Source: JAGXKT01 sp964531695 (GTDB taxonomy: Bacteria > Planctomycetota > Phycisphaerae > SM23-33). Taken from it: 18,704 nt of DNA. Location: assembly GCA_964531695.1 (NCBI GenBank), contig CAZHEH010000043.1, positions 1 to 18,704 of the forward strand. The letters run 5' to 3'. Below the pieces are notes generated by a model. It ran no database searches. It saw only the letters and a program-made list of their open reading frames with translations, and was not told the origin of the DNA. Position numbers and translations under genes: made by a program. Positions 7,384-15,319 of this stretch are shown here, piece after piece (positions within the stretch are counted from its first letter, which is position 1; the number at the start of each line of letters is the position of its first letter).

Positions 7384-8031
7384 GTGACCGATCGGCTGAA
7401 GGTCAACGAGATCTTCCTGAGCGTTCAGGGCGAGTCCACGCGGGCCGGTCTGCCCTGCGTCTTCGTCCGTCTGGCGGGGTGCAACCTCCGCTGCCGCTGG
7501 TGCGATACGCAGGAGGCATGGTACGCGGGGCGGGAGGTGTCGCTCCGGGACATCCTGTTGCGGGTTGCCCGGTTCGGTTGCCGGCGCGTGGAGGTCACCG
7601 GCGGCGAGCCGCTGATTCAGCCGGGGGCCCTGGAGTTGCTCCGCCGGCTCGCGCAGGCGGGGTACGAGACGCTGCTGGAGACCAACGGCTCGCTGGACAT
7701 CTCGCGGGTGGACGCCCGGGCGAGCAAGATCCTCGACATAAAATGCCCCTCCAGCGGGGAGGCCGAGTCGATGCGATGGGAGAACATCGAGTGCCTGACG
7801 GGCGACGACGAGGTGAAGTTCGTCATCGCCGACCGCCGCGACTACGACTATGCCCGCGAGGTCACCGAACGGCACGGCCTGCCCATGCGCTGTCCGGTTA
7901 CGTTCTCCCCGGTTGCGGGCGAGTTGGATCCGGCCGATCTGGCCGCCTGGATTCTGGACGAACGAATCGATGTGCGACTGGGCGTGCAGCTTCACAGGTT
8001 GATCTGGCCCGAGCGGGCGCGCGGGGTGTAG
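7384..8031 (+). CDS. queE: 7-carboxy-7-deazaguanine synthase (radical SAM)
   Basis: This 215-residue radical SAM enzyme converts 6-carboxytetrahydropterin to 7-carboxy-7-deazaguanine in the route to preQ0 and queuosine. The N-terminal substrate loop NEIFLSVQGEST (8-19) is followed by the cluster motif GCNLRCRWCDT with C33, C37 and C40. The SAM-binding GGEPL lies at 73-77 and LETNGS at 98-103. The C-terminal VQLHRLIWPERARGV is close to the usual LQLHK.IW....RGV ending. The length is normal for QueE. Start choice: GTG at 7384 gives the expected short N-terminus (TDRLKVNEIF), and longer in-frame extensions run back through the divergent glycosyltransferase. queD follows after 32 bases in the same direction. 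queC and queF are not in the window. Confidence 0.92.
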   Translation: MTDRLKVNEIFLSVQGESTRAGLPCVFVRLAGCNLRCRWCDTQEAWYAGREVSLRDILLRVARFGCRRVEVTGGEPLIQPGALELLRRLAQAGYETLLETNGSLDISRVDARASKILDIKCPSSGEAESMRWENIECLTGDDEVKFVIADRRDYDYAREVTERHGLPMRCPVTFSPVAGELDPADLAAWILDERIDVRLGVQLHRLIWPERARGV

Positions 8032-8063
8032 AGGTAGCGGGGCGTGGACCGGACGAAACGACC

Positions 8064-8426
8064 ATGGAAGCCGAACTCATCCGAACCTTCCGCTTCGACG
8101 CGGCGCACTCACTGGAGGCGGCGCCCGACGGGCACAAGTGCCGCCGCATGCACGGGCACAGCTACCGCGTGGATATCCACGTTACCGGGCAGGTCGATGC
8201 CGAGCGCGGCTGGGTGATGGACTTCGGCGACATCAAGGCCGCAGTCAGCCCTGTCATCCAAGAGCTGGACCACCGCCTGCTCAACGAGGTTCCGGGCCTG
8301 GCCGGCTCGACCTCGGAATTGCTGGCCAAACACATCTGGGACCGCGTCGTCGGCGCGCTGCCCGGCCTGTCGGCCGTGACGGTGTGGGAGTCCGGCGACT
8401 CCCGCTGCGTCTACCGCGGCCGATAG
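8064..8426 (+). CDS. queD: 6-carboxytetrahydropterin synthase QueD
   Basis: This 120-residue protein of the 6-pyruvoyltetrahydropterin synthase family makes 6-carboxytetrahydropterin from dihydroneopterin triphosphate, the step before QueE. The zinc ligands are H15 (FDAAHSL), H30 and H32 (RMHGHSY). The catalytic Cys is C26 just before them, D69-H70 lies in ELDHRLLN, and E109 in VTVWESGDSRCVY. The size is typical. The ATG at 8064 gives the common start MEAELIRTFRFDAAHSL. The gene very likely forms an operon with queE. It converges on the alaC-type gene; the 194-base gap between them holds a GC hairpin but no gene that I can support. Confidence 0.92.
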   Translation: MEAELIRTFRFDAAHSLEAAPDGHKCRRMHGHSYRVDIHVTGQVDAERGWVMDFGDIKAAVSPVIQELDHRLLNEVPGLAGSTSELLAKHIWDRVVGALPGLSAVTVWESGDSRCVYRGR

Positions 8427-8447
8427 CGAGCGTCACGGCGGGCCCGT

Positions 8448-8464
8448 CGGCGGCGCGGCCGCCG
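8448..8464. terminator. GC-rich hairpin between convergent queD and alaC
   Basis: CGGCGGC (8448-8454) and GCCGCCG (8458-8464) form a perfect 7-bp stem with a 3-base loop, 21 bases after the queD stop. No T-run follows on either strand, so it is not a standard intrinsic terminator. Confidence 0.25.
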
Positions 8465-8620
8465 CCGGCGTGATCCTCAGCTCGCTCAAGCCACGATCGA
8501 CCCCCTGGAGGTGCTGTCGCACCGGCGGGTCTTCCACGCGATGGAATCGCTCTGCCGTCCGGCCCGCCGCGCGGGACGTATCCGAACCTTCGCGTTACGG
8601 TCAGGAGACTGACGCCGCGG

Positions 8621-9871
8621 CTACGTAGAGCTCGTGCGCCGCTTGATCTTCGTCGCCGATGGGGCGGTGATGCCCTTGTTCAGCGCCCGGTTGATCTGCC
8701 GCATCGCCTGGCGCAGCCGGTGCTCGTTCTCGACCAGCGCGACGCGCACGTAGCCCTCGCCGTTCTCGCCGAAGGCCCGCCCCGGTGAAACCGCCACCTC
8801 CGCCTCCTCCAGCAGCCGGAGCGAGAAGTCGATGGTGCCTTGCCCGGCCAGGTGCTCCTCGGCGACCTTCGCCCAGACGAACATGCTCGCGCGCGGCGGC
8901 TCGACCTGCCACCCGGCCCGCTGAAGGCCCTCCACCACGGCATCCCGCCGTCCGCGGTAGACGCCCGCCTGGTCCCCCACGGCCGTCTCGCACTGCCGCA
9001 TCGCTATGATGCTGGCGACCTGGATCGGCGTGAAAATGCCGTAATCGTAGTAGCCCTTGATCGTCGCCAGCGCGCGGATCATGTCCGCGTTGCCCACGCA
9101 GAAGCCGATCCGCCAGCCGGCCATGTTGTACGGCTTGGACATCGTCAGGAACTCGACGCCGATTTCCTTCGCGCCGGGCGCTTGCAGGAACGACGGCGCC
9201 TCGTAGCCGTCGAAGCACGTCCGGCCGTACGCGAAGTCGTGGATGATCATCATCCCGGTCCGCCTGGCGATCCGAACCGCGCCCTCGAAGAAGCTCACGT
9301 CGTCCACGGTCATGGCGGTGGGGTTGTGCGGGAAATTCAGAATCAGCACCTTCGGCGTCGGGTAGAGGTGCTCGGCGACGTACTCCACCCGCTCCAGGAA
9401 CTCCGGGCCGGCCCCGAGCGGGACGTTGATCACGTTCGCGCCCGCCAGCGCCACCGCGTACACGTGGATCGGGAAGTACGGGTCGCCCACCACGGCCGTG
9501 TCGCCGGGGCCCATCAGCGCCAGGCACATGTGCGAGAAGCCCTCCTTCGAACCGATGGTCGCGATGATCTCGGTCTCGGGGTCGAGCTTCACGCCGTACC
9601 GCCGGTCGTAAAGCTTGGCGACCTCGCGGCGCAGGTTCGGTATGCCGATGGACTGGCTGTACCCGTGCGTGGCGGGGTTATGGGCGGATTCGCAGAGCTT
9701 GTCGACGATCTCGCGCGACGGCGGGTCGTGCGGATTGCCCATGCCCAGGTCGATCACGTCGACCCCGGAGCGGCGTTTTTCGTCTCGCAGCCGGTTGAGG
9801 CGCGCGAACAGGTAGGGGGGCAGCCGCTTGATCCGCTGGGAAACCTCGATGGACGGCTTGGCGTCGCTCAC
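8621..9871 (-). CDS. alaC: PLP-dependent aminotransferase, AlaC-like
   Basis: This 416-residue fold-type I aminotransferase follows E. coli AlaC (glutamate-pyruvate aminotransferase) closely from memory. Shared stretches are RIKRLPPYLFA near the start, IDLGMGNP (40-47), THGYSQSIGIPNLRR (68-82), TIGSKEG (105-111), NPTA (183-186), HDFAYG (211-216) and the Schiff-base lysine K246 in TMSKPYNMAGWRIGF. Near the end, VSPGRAFGENGEGYVRVALVEN carries the substrate-carboxylate arginine. The likely role is alanine synthesis from pyruvate; a related LL-diaminopimelate or aspartate aminotransferase activity cannot be ruled out from sequence alone. The start is GTG at 9871, overlapping the TGA of the upstream lipoprotein gene (GTGA), which implies coupled translation. 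The C-terminal tail after about residue 400 is basic (KIKRRTSST). Confidence 0.85.
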   Translation of the reverse strand: MSDAKPSIEVSQRIKRLPPYLFARLNRLRDEKRRSGVDVIDLGMGNPHDPPSREIVDKLCESAHNPATHGYSQSIGIPNLRREVAKLYDRRYGVKLDPETEIIATIGSKEGFSHMCLALMGPGDTAVVGDPYFPIHVYAVALAGANVINVPLGAGPEFLERVEYVAEHLYPTPKVLILNFPHNPTAMTVDDVSFFEGAVRIARRTGMMIIHDFAYGRTCFDGYEAPSFLQAPGAKEIGVEFLTMSKPYNMAGWRIGFCVGNADMIRALATIKGYYDYGIFTPIQVASIIAMRQCETAVGDQAGVYRGRRDAVVEGLQRAGWQVEPPRASMFVWAKVAEEHLAGQGTIDFSLRLLEEAEVAVSPGRAFGENGEGYVRVALVENEHRLRQAMRQINRALNKGITAPSATKIKRRTSST

Positions 9872-10875
9872 GGCAGGGGGACCTCCGGCTGGGCCTCGGC
9901 GGCCTTGCGCTGCTCCGCGAGGACCGGGTCGACGAACTCGACCTCGGCGTCGGCGACCATCTGCCGCAACAGCACCTGCCCGCGGGCCTGGAGAATCTTC
10001 TCGCGAACCTGCCGGCGCATCTCGGCCTCGACGTCCTCGAATTTCACGTCCTTCGGCTCGATCATCCGCTGCGCCTTGAGCACGTGGAACGTACTGCCGA
10101 CCTGCACCGGGTTGGACACCTCCCCCACCTCGAGCGCCATCGCCGTGTCCCGGATGGCCGCGGGGACCGAGTCGCTCTTCGGGCCGATCGGCGGCAGCAG
10201 ACCGCCCTCCTTGCCCGAGGCGTTGATCGAATGCTCGGCCGCCAGCGCGGCGAAGTCGCCCTCTTGTGCCAACTCGCGCACCTCGCGGGCCTCGGCCAGC
10301 GTCTGCGTCTGAATGTGCCGCACGACCACCTTGCGACCGTACTCACGGTTGAACTGGGCGCGAACGGCTTCCTCGGGCACCTCCAGTCCCTTGGCCGCCA
10401 GTTTCCGCAGAATCGAACGGGCCCGCAGCATCATCTCCCACTGCGTCAGCGACATCTGCTTGCGGGCGATGATCTGTTGCAGCACCTGTTGGCGTTGGGC
10501 CTCGTCCAACCCCGGGGCCATCAGCTCCATGAACCGCGCTTGCTCGGCCTCCATGTCCGCCTCGGTCACGACGACGCCCTTCTCCCGTCCTGCCTGCAAG
10601 ACGACCTCGTGCCGCACCAATTCCTGGGCGAACTGAAGGCCCGGGCCGCGCAGCAGAAGCTCGTAGAGGCGGCCCATGTAGACCGGCTCGTCGTTGACGT
10701 AGGCCATTACCTTCCGGTCGGTCGGGCCGGCCGGCTCGGCCTCGGGCCGAGCGGCCTGGTCGGGGTCGGAGGGGGGCGACGGCGCTTCCGGGCCGGCCTC
10801 CTCCTTCGGGCCCAGCTCGCAGCCGGTTGAAAGCAGCAGGCATACGCACGTCAGGGTTGTGGCGATCTCTCGCAT
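9868..10875 (-). CDS. parvulin-type peptidyl-prolyl isomerase, probable lipoprotein (SurA/PrsA-like)
   Basis: This 335-residue exported folding factor starts with a short signal ending in LLLSTGC, making C19 the probable lipidated residue. The -3 position is Ser rather than the usual Leu, so lipidation is likely but not certain. A Pro/Ala/Glu-rich linker (20-52) leads to a helical SurA-N-like region (about 55-175). The parvulin rotamase domain (about 182-271) shows VVVRHIQT, EHSINASGKEGGLLPPI and PVQVGSTFHVLKAQR. A charged C-terminal helix follows. The ATG at 10875 is chosen because the signal peptide begins there and GGAG lies 8 bases upstream. metF ends 89 bases upstream on the same strand. 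The pairing with an aminotransferase by a 4-base overlap has no obvious functional logic. Confidence 0.82.
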   Translation of the reverse strand: MREIATTLTCVCLLLSTGCELGPKEEAGPEAPSPPSDPDQAARPEAEPAGPTDRKVMAYVNDEPVYMGRLYELLLRGPGLQFAQELVRHEVVLQAGREKGVVVTEADMEAEQARFMELMAPGLDEAQRQQVLQQIIARKQMSLTQWEMMLRARSILRKLAAKGLEVPEEAVRAQFNREYGRKVVVRHIQTQTLAEAREVRELAQEGDFAALAAEHSINASGKEGGLLPPIGPKSDSVPAAIRDTAMALEVGEVSNPVQVGSTFHVLKAQRMIEPKDVKFEDVEAEMRRQVREKILQARGQVLLRQMVADAEVEFVDPVLAEQRKAAEAQPEVPLP

Positions 10876-10964
10876 AGGGGTTCTCCGCGCAGGAGGTACG
10901 ACTCCAGCGTATCGGCCGACGCCCGGCCGGGCAAGGCCCGCATCCGCGAGCACGGCACGCCGCT

Positions 10965-11837
10965 CTAGAAGTCGATTGCCTCGACGATGGTCTTGACCGG
11001 TTCGGGGCGGTTGAGGCAGTAGAAGTGGAGGCCCGGGGCGCCCCGGTCGATCAGGTCCTGACACTGGCGGACGGCGTACTCGATACCGCGCTTCTTCGTC
11101 TCCTCCAGGTCGTCTTTTATCGGCCGGAAGGTCTCATGCACCTCGTCCGGAATCGACGCGCCGCAGGTCTCGCAGAACTGCACGAGCTTCTCGTAGTTGA
11201 CCACGGGAAGAATGCCCGGGATCAACCGCATCGACACTCCCGCGCCGCGCACGCGGTCCATGAAGCGCAGGTAATCGTCGTTCCGGAAGAACAGTTGCGT
11301 CACCGCGAAGTCGGCGCCGCGGTCCTGTTTGATGCGAAGGTAATGGCTGTCCCGCTCCAAGCTGCCGGCCAGCGGGTGGCCTTCCGGGAAGGCCGCCACG
11401 CCCGTGCAGAACCAATCGCTCCGCAACTCGCGGATGATCTCGACAAGCTGGTAGGCGTACTTCGGCTGGTCCGGGCCCGGGGTGTACCGCGGCTCATCCT
11501 TCCGCGGGTCGCCGCGCAGCGCCATGATATTCCGTACGCCGACGCGGGCCATGCCCGCAAGCTGCTCCCGAATCTCGCGATAGGTGTGCTTGATGCACGT
11601 CAGGTGGTGCATCACCGCCACATCGTGACGGTACAACAGACCGAGAACCACATCGAGCGTCGAGTGACTCTCGCTGCCGCCGGCCCCGTACGTTACCGAG
11701 AAGAAATCGGCGCCCAAGCCGGTCAACTGCTCGGCCGTGTCCCATAGCCGGTGCCGGCCTTGCTCCGTCTTGGGCGGATAGAACTCGAAGGACAACGTCC
11801 AGGGCTTCTCGTCGAAAATATCCGCGATTCGCTTCAT
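10965..11837 (-). CDS. metF: 5,10-methylenetetrahydrofolate reductase
   Basis: This 290-residue FAD enzyme reduces methylene-THF to methyl-THF for methionine synthesis or the acetyl-CoA pathway methyl branch. It begins with SFEFYPPKT, in which E18 is the expected catalytic glutamate, followed by DFFSVTYGAGGS (44-55). HHLTCIKHT, NIMALRGDPRKD, AAFPEGHP and the QDRGADFAVTQLFFRND segment are all typical of MetF. IPGILPV and the end GLHFYCLNRPEPVKTI also match. Length and motifs are normal and nothing is missing. It lies upstream of the lipoprotein and aminotransferase genes on the same strand; a possible promoter is at 11918-11946. No SAM riboswitch or other leader element is recognised. Confidence 0.93.
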   Translation of the reverse strand: MKRIADIFDEKPWTLSFEFYPPKTEQGRHRLWDTAEQLTGLGADFFSVTYGAGGSESHSTLDVVLGLLYRHDVAVMHHLTCIKHTYREIREQLAGMARVGVRNIMALRGDPRKDEPRYTPGPDQPKYAYQLVEIIRELRSDWFCTGVAAFPEGHPLAGSLERDSHYLRIKQDRGADFAVTQLFFRNDDYLRFMDRVRGAGVSMRLIPGILPVVNYEKLVQFCETCGASIPDEVHETFRPIKDDLEETKKRGIEYAVRQCQDLIDRGAPGLHFYCLNRPEPVKTIVEAIDF

Positions 11838-11917
11838 GGTTGGCTATTCTCCCCGCTCACGGGCACAACTCGATCACGGGGGGGCTGGGGAAGCGCTCGT
11901 ACCTCCCGCGGCGAGGA

Positions 11918-11946
11918 AGTATACACGAGACCCGCGCGTTCGCCAA
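11918..11946 (-). promoter_or_regulatory. putative promoter of metF
   Basis: On the minus strand TTGGCG (11946-11941), a 17-base spacer and TATACT (11923-11918, five of six bases) form a reasonable sigma-70-type promoter. It lies about 80 bases before the metF ATG, in the 210-base gap after the polysaccharide deacetylase gene. Confidence 0.5.
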
Positions 11947-12047
11947 CCGCCCGCCCGGCGGCAGGCCTCGACGGGCCTCGCCTTCGGCGTTCCGCCGACC
12001 GCAGCAGGAACAGCTTCTTCAACGGGCTGCTTGGCGTAGCGCTCCGG

Positions 12048-12911
12048 TCAGCCCGCCGCTTCCCGTCGTCCTCTGAGGAAATACCGGACGTGCGACACCG
12101 GCCATTGCACTTCGAAGTGATGTCGCGGGATGCGGAACGCGTCCGTCCTGCCGGGCCGCACCGTCCCCCGGTGCCCCCCGAAGCAGGCGTGGTATCCCGC
12201 CCTTCGGACCGCCTCCAAGGACACCCGGTCCACGTCCCGCCGGCGGCCATAGGGCCAGGAGATGTACCTGCATTCGATCCCCAGCCGTTCCTCCAGGTCG
12301 GCCTTTGACCCGGCGATTTCGTCCTCCAGTCGCCGTGGGTCATCCGATATCGCGGACAGCCGAACATGACGACGCGTATGTGAGCCGACCTCGTAGCCGC
12401 GGGCGATCATCTCCTCCAGATCATCCCATCGCAGTATCTCGATCGGAGCTCGGTATGCCGTTGCGCTCATCCAGCGCTCGCGCTCCGCGTCCGACTCGCC
12501 GTGAATGAGCCCGGGCGGAACGAAGAACAGGGCGGGGATGCCCAGCTCGTGCAGCACAGGAAGCGCATTGGTGAAGCAGTTCCGGAAGCCGTCATCGAAC
12601 GACAGATGGTAGCAACGTCCCTCGATCGGGCTCTCGCCTCTAAGCATGCGGATGCAGGTGTCGGTATCCACGAAGGTGCCTGAACCCATCAGCTTTCGCA
12701 TGAGCGTGCGAAAGCCCTCCCGCTGATCATCGAAGACATAGTGGCAGTACATGCACCGCAGGAAACGGTCCTCGTCCGAGCGGTCCAGGGCCGCAAACAG
12801 CGAGAGATACGCATGGCGGCAGGCGCTCCGTAGCACGGCTCGCAGCCCGCCCCGGCGTGGTGCGGCATCCCTCCACAACTTGGCGTATTCACACATTTTG
12901 GATCGAGCCAT
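12048..12911 (-). CDS. polysaccharide deacetylase (NodB/CE4 family)
   Basis: This 287-residue protein has a NodB-type hydrolase domain that removes N- or O-acetyl groups from glycans. The catalytic motif SFDDG places D106 and D107, and the second metal motif GSHTRRH provides H178 and H182. SWPYGRRRDVD (218-228) and the late FRIPRHHFEV fit the family. No clear signal peptide is seen. The N-terminus up to about residue 60 is basic and contains several Cys, so it may act in the cytoplasm or at the membrane face. ATG at 12911 is taken as the start; ATG at 12896 is an alternative, and neither has a clear ribosome binding site. The gene follows the sulfotransferase by 35 bases and probably shares its transcript. 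Confidence 0.85.
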   Translation of the reverse strand: MARSKMCEYAKLWRDAAPRRGGLRAVLRSACRHAYLSLFAALDRSDEDRFLRCMYCHYVFDDQREGFRTLMRKLMGSGTFVDTDTCIRMLRGESPIEGRCYHLSFDDGFRNCFTNALPVLHELGIPALFFVPPGLIHGESDAERERWMSATAYRAPIEILRWDDLEEMIARGYEVGSHTRRHVRLSAISDDPRRLEDEIAGSKADLEERLGIECRYISWPYGRRRDVDRVSLEAVRRAGYHACFGGHRGTVRPGRTDAFRIPRHHFEVQWPVSHVRYFLRGRREAAG

Positions 12912-12946
12912 GCGTCTGGCCGGCCGTCGGCTGACGTGGCTCCGGC

Positions 12947-13912
12947 CTATCTGTCCCAGTCGAAGGTCGTTCCCAGCAGATCATACAGTCTCTGATTATG
13001 CGGCCGGAAGAACTCCACGAGACGTTCACGGGTCCGCGGGTCCATCTCGCTGTAGCGATTCGTATTGTGGGTGTCGAATCTCGCGTGCTTCCACTCCGGC
13101 AACTCCAGGAAACGCAGGATCCGCCCATACGTTTCCCTCGGCTGCGATCTGTATTGCTCCGTACTGATCACGAGTACCTGCTCTCGCGGGAACACTTCCA
13201 ACCAGGCCGGTAGCTGGTCGGCATAGACGCCCCGGGCCAAGTACGTGCGATGCCACTGGTCGCGGCCGCGGGAGTCGGCATTGGCGCGGATCTTTCCTGC
13301 CTCGCCCTGAAGTCTGCGCTCTTCAGCGTCCAGTGCGTCCTCGAACCGCTCGAGCGGCTCGCGTCGTCGCCGCAGTCGGTTGTGGTGGTAGTGCGAATAG
13401 GCACGGTCCACGGGATTTCGCAAGATCGCCAGCACCTTGGCCTGGGGCACCACCTCCAAGGCGCGCCGCGCCGCAAGGGGGTGGAAGAGGTAGTTGCTCG
13501 TGGTGTCCCCGGTGGCGAAGGCCCCATGCTCATCCAACATCCGCCGCCGGGTCGACTCGCGAGGGAAGTGGGCCCGGTACCAGCCCGTCCCCCTCGGGTA
13601 CTCCCAACAGAAGAAGTTGATCTCCTTGCGGAGCGGCTCCGCCACGCCAGGATGCTGCTGCAGATGCCGGTACAGCGCTGTTGTGCCCGACTTCTGGGCT
13701 CCGATCACCAGGAACGTCGGCAATACTCTTGCGGAAGACCGCGACGCGCACCGCCTCGCATTGAGCTGCAGCGCGTACCGGGATACGGAAAGAACCCGCC
13801 GAACGGGGCGTGGGAGCAGCAACTTCAGCGTAGTGCGCATTGTCTCTTGGCCCATCCTCACGCCGCCGAGTCCCCCCCGGACCGGAAGCGGATTCAATCG
13901 GTCCGCCATCAC
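12947..13912 (-). CDS. PAPS-dependent sulfotransferase
   Basis: This protein of up to 321 residues transfers sulfate from PAPS, probably to a carbohydrate. The 5'-phosphosulfate loop is FLVIGAQKSGTTALYRHL (67-84) with K74, and the 3'-phosphate motif is AILRNPVDRAYSHYHHN (162-178) with R165 and S173. EPLRKEINFF (92-101) resembles the substrate/PAPS segment of heparan-sulfate-type sulfotransferases. GTG at 13912 directly before ATG at 13909 is the upstream start; internal ATGs near 13855 and 13840 are possible. A TAGAAT box 9 to 12 bases upstream favours the early start. Together with the deacetylase that follows it suggests synthesis of a sulfated, deacetylated surface polysaccharide. Planctomycete genomes are often rich in sulfate-ester metabolism. 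Confidence 0.86.
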   Translation of the reverse strand: MMADRLNPLPVRGGLGGVRMGQETMRTTLKLLLPRPVRRVLSVSRYALQLNARRCASRSSARVLPTFLVIGAQKSGTTALYRHLQQHPGVAEPLRKEINFFCWEYPRGTGWYRAHFPRESTRRRMLDEHGAFATGDTTSNYLFHPLAARRALEVVPQAKVLAILRNPVDRAYSHYHHNRLRRRREPLERFEDALDAEERRLQGEAGKIRANADSRGRDQWHRTYLARGVYADQLPAWLEVFPREQVLVISTEQYRSQPRETYGRILRFLELPEWKHARFDTHNTNRYSEMDPRTRERLVEFFRPHNQRLYDLLGTTFDWDR

Positions 13913-13921
13913 ACGATGCGC

Positions 13922-13951
13922 ATTCTACTGCCGCGCAAATGCCCAGGCCAA
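13922..13951 (-). promoter_or_regulatory. putative promoter of the sulfotransferase-deacetylase pair
   Basis: On the minus strand TTGGCC (13951-13946), an 18-base spacer and TAGAAT (13927-13922) precede the GTG/ATG start by about 10 bases. The transcript would therefore have almost no leader. Confidence 0.45.
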
Positions 13952-14038
13952 GCGGGTTCGCGGCGATCCGGGAAACGGCGCTGGCGCCCCTGCCGCGGCC
14001 GAGATATACGCATGGCCGCGGTCGCACCCGCCACCGAC

Positions 14039-14809
14039 TCACCAGATGCAAGGCGGCTCCTGGGCGACGGCCTCGATCTGCGCCGCCGCGCCGGCCACCT
14101 GTTCTTCCGTGCCCGACACCGCCAGCCAGGCAGCGCCCTCCGCGCCGCCGACGCCACCCCCGGCCGCCAGATGCGCCGTCGCGCCGGAGAGCAACTCGAC
14201 CGCGTCGAGTTCCGTGAATACCTCCCCCGGCAGCGGAAGCAGGCGAGGGCCGCGGGCCTCCGGAGCGTTCAGCAGCGATGCCAGCACGCACAGATCCTCC
14301 TCCACGCGCTTCTCCAGCCCCACGGGGACGACCAGCCGAACGCGCCGACCCGCCGCGGCCGCGATCGCCAGCGCGGCCGTGCCCGCCTGCGGATGCCCGA
14401 CCAGAACGCCCGCCTCGCGCCGACCCAGGTTCACCGCGTTTGCCCCCTTGATGATGACGTCGCCGGTTCCCAGTTCGTCAACGACGTCGAATATCTCCAT
14501 TCCCGGCTGCCATCGCCCCTTGGCGAGGACCACGTCGCCGGGGAAGTCCGCATCGTCCGGCAGACGGCCGGTGTCCGTCTTTTTCGTGCCGGGCGGCAGT
14601 ACGACCCCGCGCCGGAAGCCCCGCCGGTCGAAACCCGCTTCCGCGCCGACCGACTGGAGCAGTTCCTCGGCTACGTAGGCGTTGGTGGTGCCGGCAACGA
14701 CCACAACCGTGCCGGTGGACAGCGCCTCCGCCACGGCCGGGTGCGCCGCCATCGCTCGGCCGATAAGACGCTTGCCGGCGGCGGGAGTCACGACGAACTG
14801 CTGAAGCAT
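14039..14809 (-). CDS. conserved protein of unknown function
   Basis: I do not recognise a named family in this 256-residue protein. It reads like a soluble alpha/beta enzyme. It has no signal peptide or membrane segment, alternating hydrophobic strands (TVVVVAGTTNAYVAEELL at 33-50) and several motif-like stretches with the look of conserved active-site loops. These are FPGDVVLAKGRWQPG, GDVIIKGANAVNLGR, VGHPQAGTAAL, RLVVPVGLEKRV, LLPLPGEVFTELDAV and LAAGGGVGGAEGAAWLAVSGT. The Gly-rich segments could bind a nucleotide or phosphorylated ligand, but that is a guess. GGAGG lies 8 bases before the ATG at 14809, so the start is well supported. It follows the HU gene by 95 bases on the same strand and could be transcribed with it. 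Confidence 0.75.
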   Translation of the reverse strand: MLQQFVVTPAAGKRLIGRAMAAHPAVAEALSTGTVVVVAGTTNAYVAEELLQSVGAEAGFDRRGFRRGVVLPPGTKKTDTGRLPDDADFPGDVVLAKGRWQPGMEIFDVVDELGTGDVIIKGANAVNLGRREAGVLVGHPQAGTAALAIAAAAGRRVRLVVPVGLEKRVEEDLCVLASLLNAPEARGPRLLPLPGEVFTELDAVELLSGATAHLAAGGGVGGAEGAAWLAVSGTEEQVAGAAAQIEAVAQEPPCIW

Positions 14810-14904
14810 GTGGAATGCCTCCAGTCAGGCCAGATATGACGAACGCGCACGCCACCACCCGCGGCGCGAGCGCGGAAACGACCGGCCGAAGCTGCCCCGA
14901 GCGC

Positions 14905-15222
14905 CTAGGGCGAAGCCGCGCCCGAATCGCTCTCCATGCCCTGCTGGAGCTTCTCCTTCATCAACCGGCCGACCTTGAACTTGACGGTCCGCTTGGGCGG
15001 CACGTGGACCCGCTCCAGCGTCTTGGGATTCTGGGCGACGCGGGCGGCTCTATGCTTGGCCTCGAACACACCGAAGTCTCGGAATTCCAAGCGGTTGCCG
15101 GAACCAAGCTCGTTGATGATCTCGTCGAGTAGCTCCTGGACGATCTGCTTGACCAGGACACGTTTTGCGCCGGTGTGATCCGCGATGCGGTCAACCAGCT
15201 CCTTCTTCGTTACCGTATGCAT
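14905..15222 (-). CDS. HU/IHF-family DNA-binding protein
   Basis: This 105-residue nucleoid protein binds and bends DNA as a dimer. The N-terminal helices carry TKKELVDRIADHTGAKR, as in HU. The beta-arm begins at LEFRDFGVFEAKHRAARVAQNPKT (45-68), close to the family signature but with DFG in place of GFG and VAQNP in place of GRNP. The body ends at about residue 90, and a 15-residue acidic/Ala tail (MESDSGAASP at the end) extends it beyond a normal HU. AAAGGG lies 6 bases before the ATG at 15222. A good promoter lies about 100 bases upstream. HU and IHF cannot be separated from this sequence alone. Confidence 0.9.
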   Translation of the reverse strand: MHTVTKKELVDRIADHTGAKRVLVKQIVQELLDEIINELGSGNRLEFRDFGVFEAKHRAARVAQNPKTLERVHVPPKRTVKFKVGRLMKEKLQQGMESDSGAASP

Positions 15223-15301
15223 GACAGCCCTTTCGGATCGCTCGGGACCGGCCTACGTTCTCTGCCACGTCGGCTGCCACAGCCAGAGGTGCGCCCAGCG
15301 C

Positions 15302-15317
15302 CTTGCATGGACGCAAG
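15302..15317 (-). repeat. short inverted repeat in the HU leader
   Basis: CTTGC (15302-15306) and GCAAG (15313-15317) can pair around a 6-base loop at the very start of the predicted HU transcript. It is small and may be chance. Confidence 0.25.
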
Positions 15318-15319
15318 TT

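Noticed and set aside
8840..10312. Plus-strand open frame opposite the aminotransferase and lipoprotein genes
   Set aside because: It spans two well supported minus-strand genes and has no family features.
10921..10932. GCCCGGCCGGGC palindrome between metF and the lipoprotein gene
   Set aside because: A 12-bp palindrome has no room for a hairpin loop, no T-run follows, and such G/C palindromes recur throughout this DNA.
13250..14839. Plus-strand open frame opposite the sulfotransferase and the unknown protein
   Set aside because: Composition typical of an antisense shadow, no motif, no ribosome binding site.
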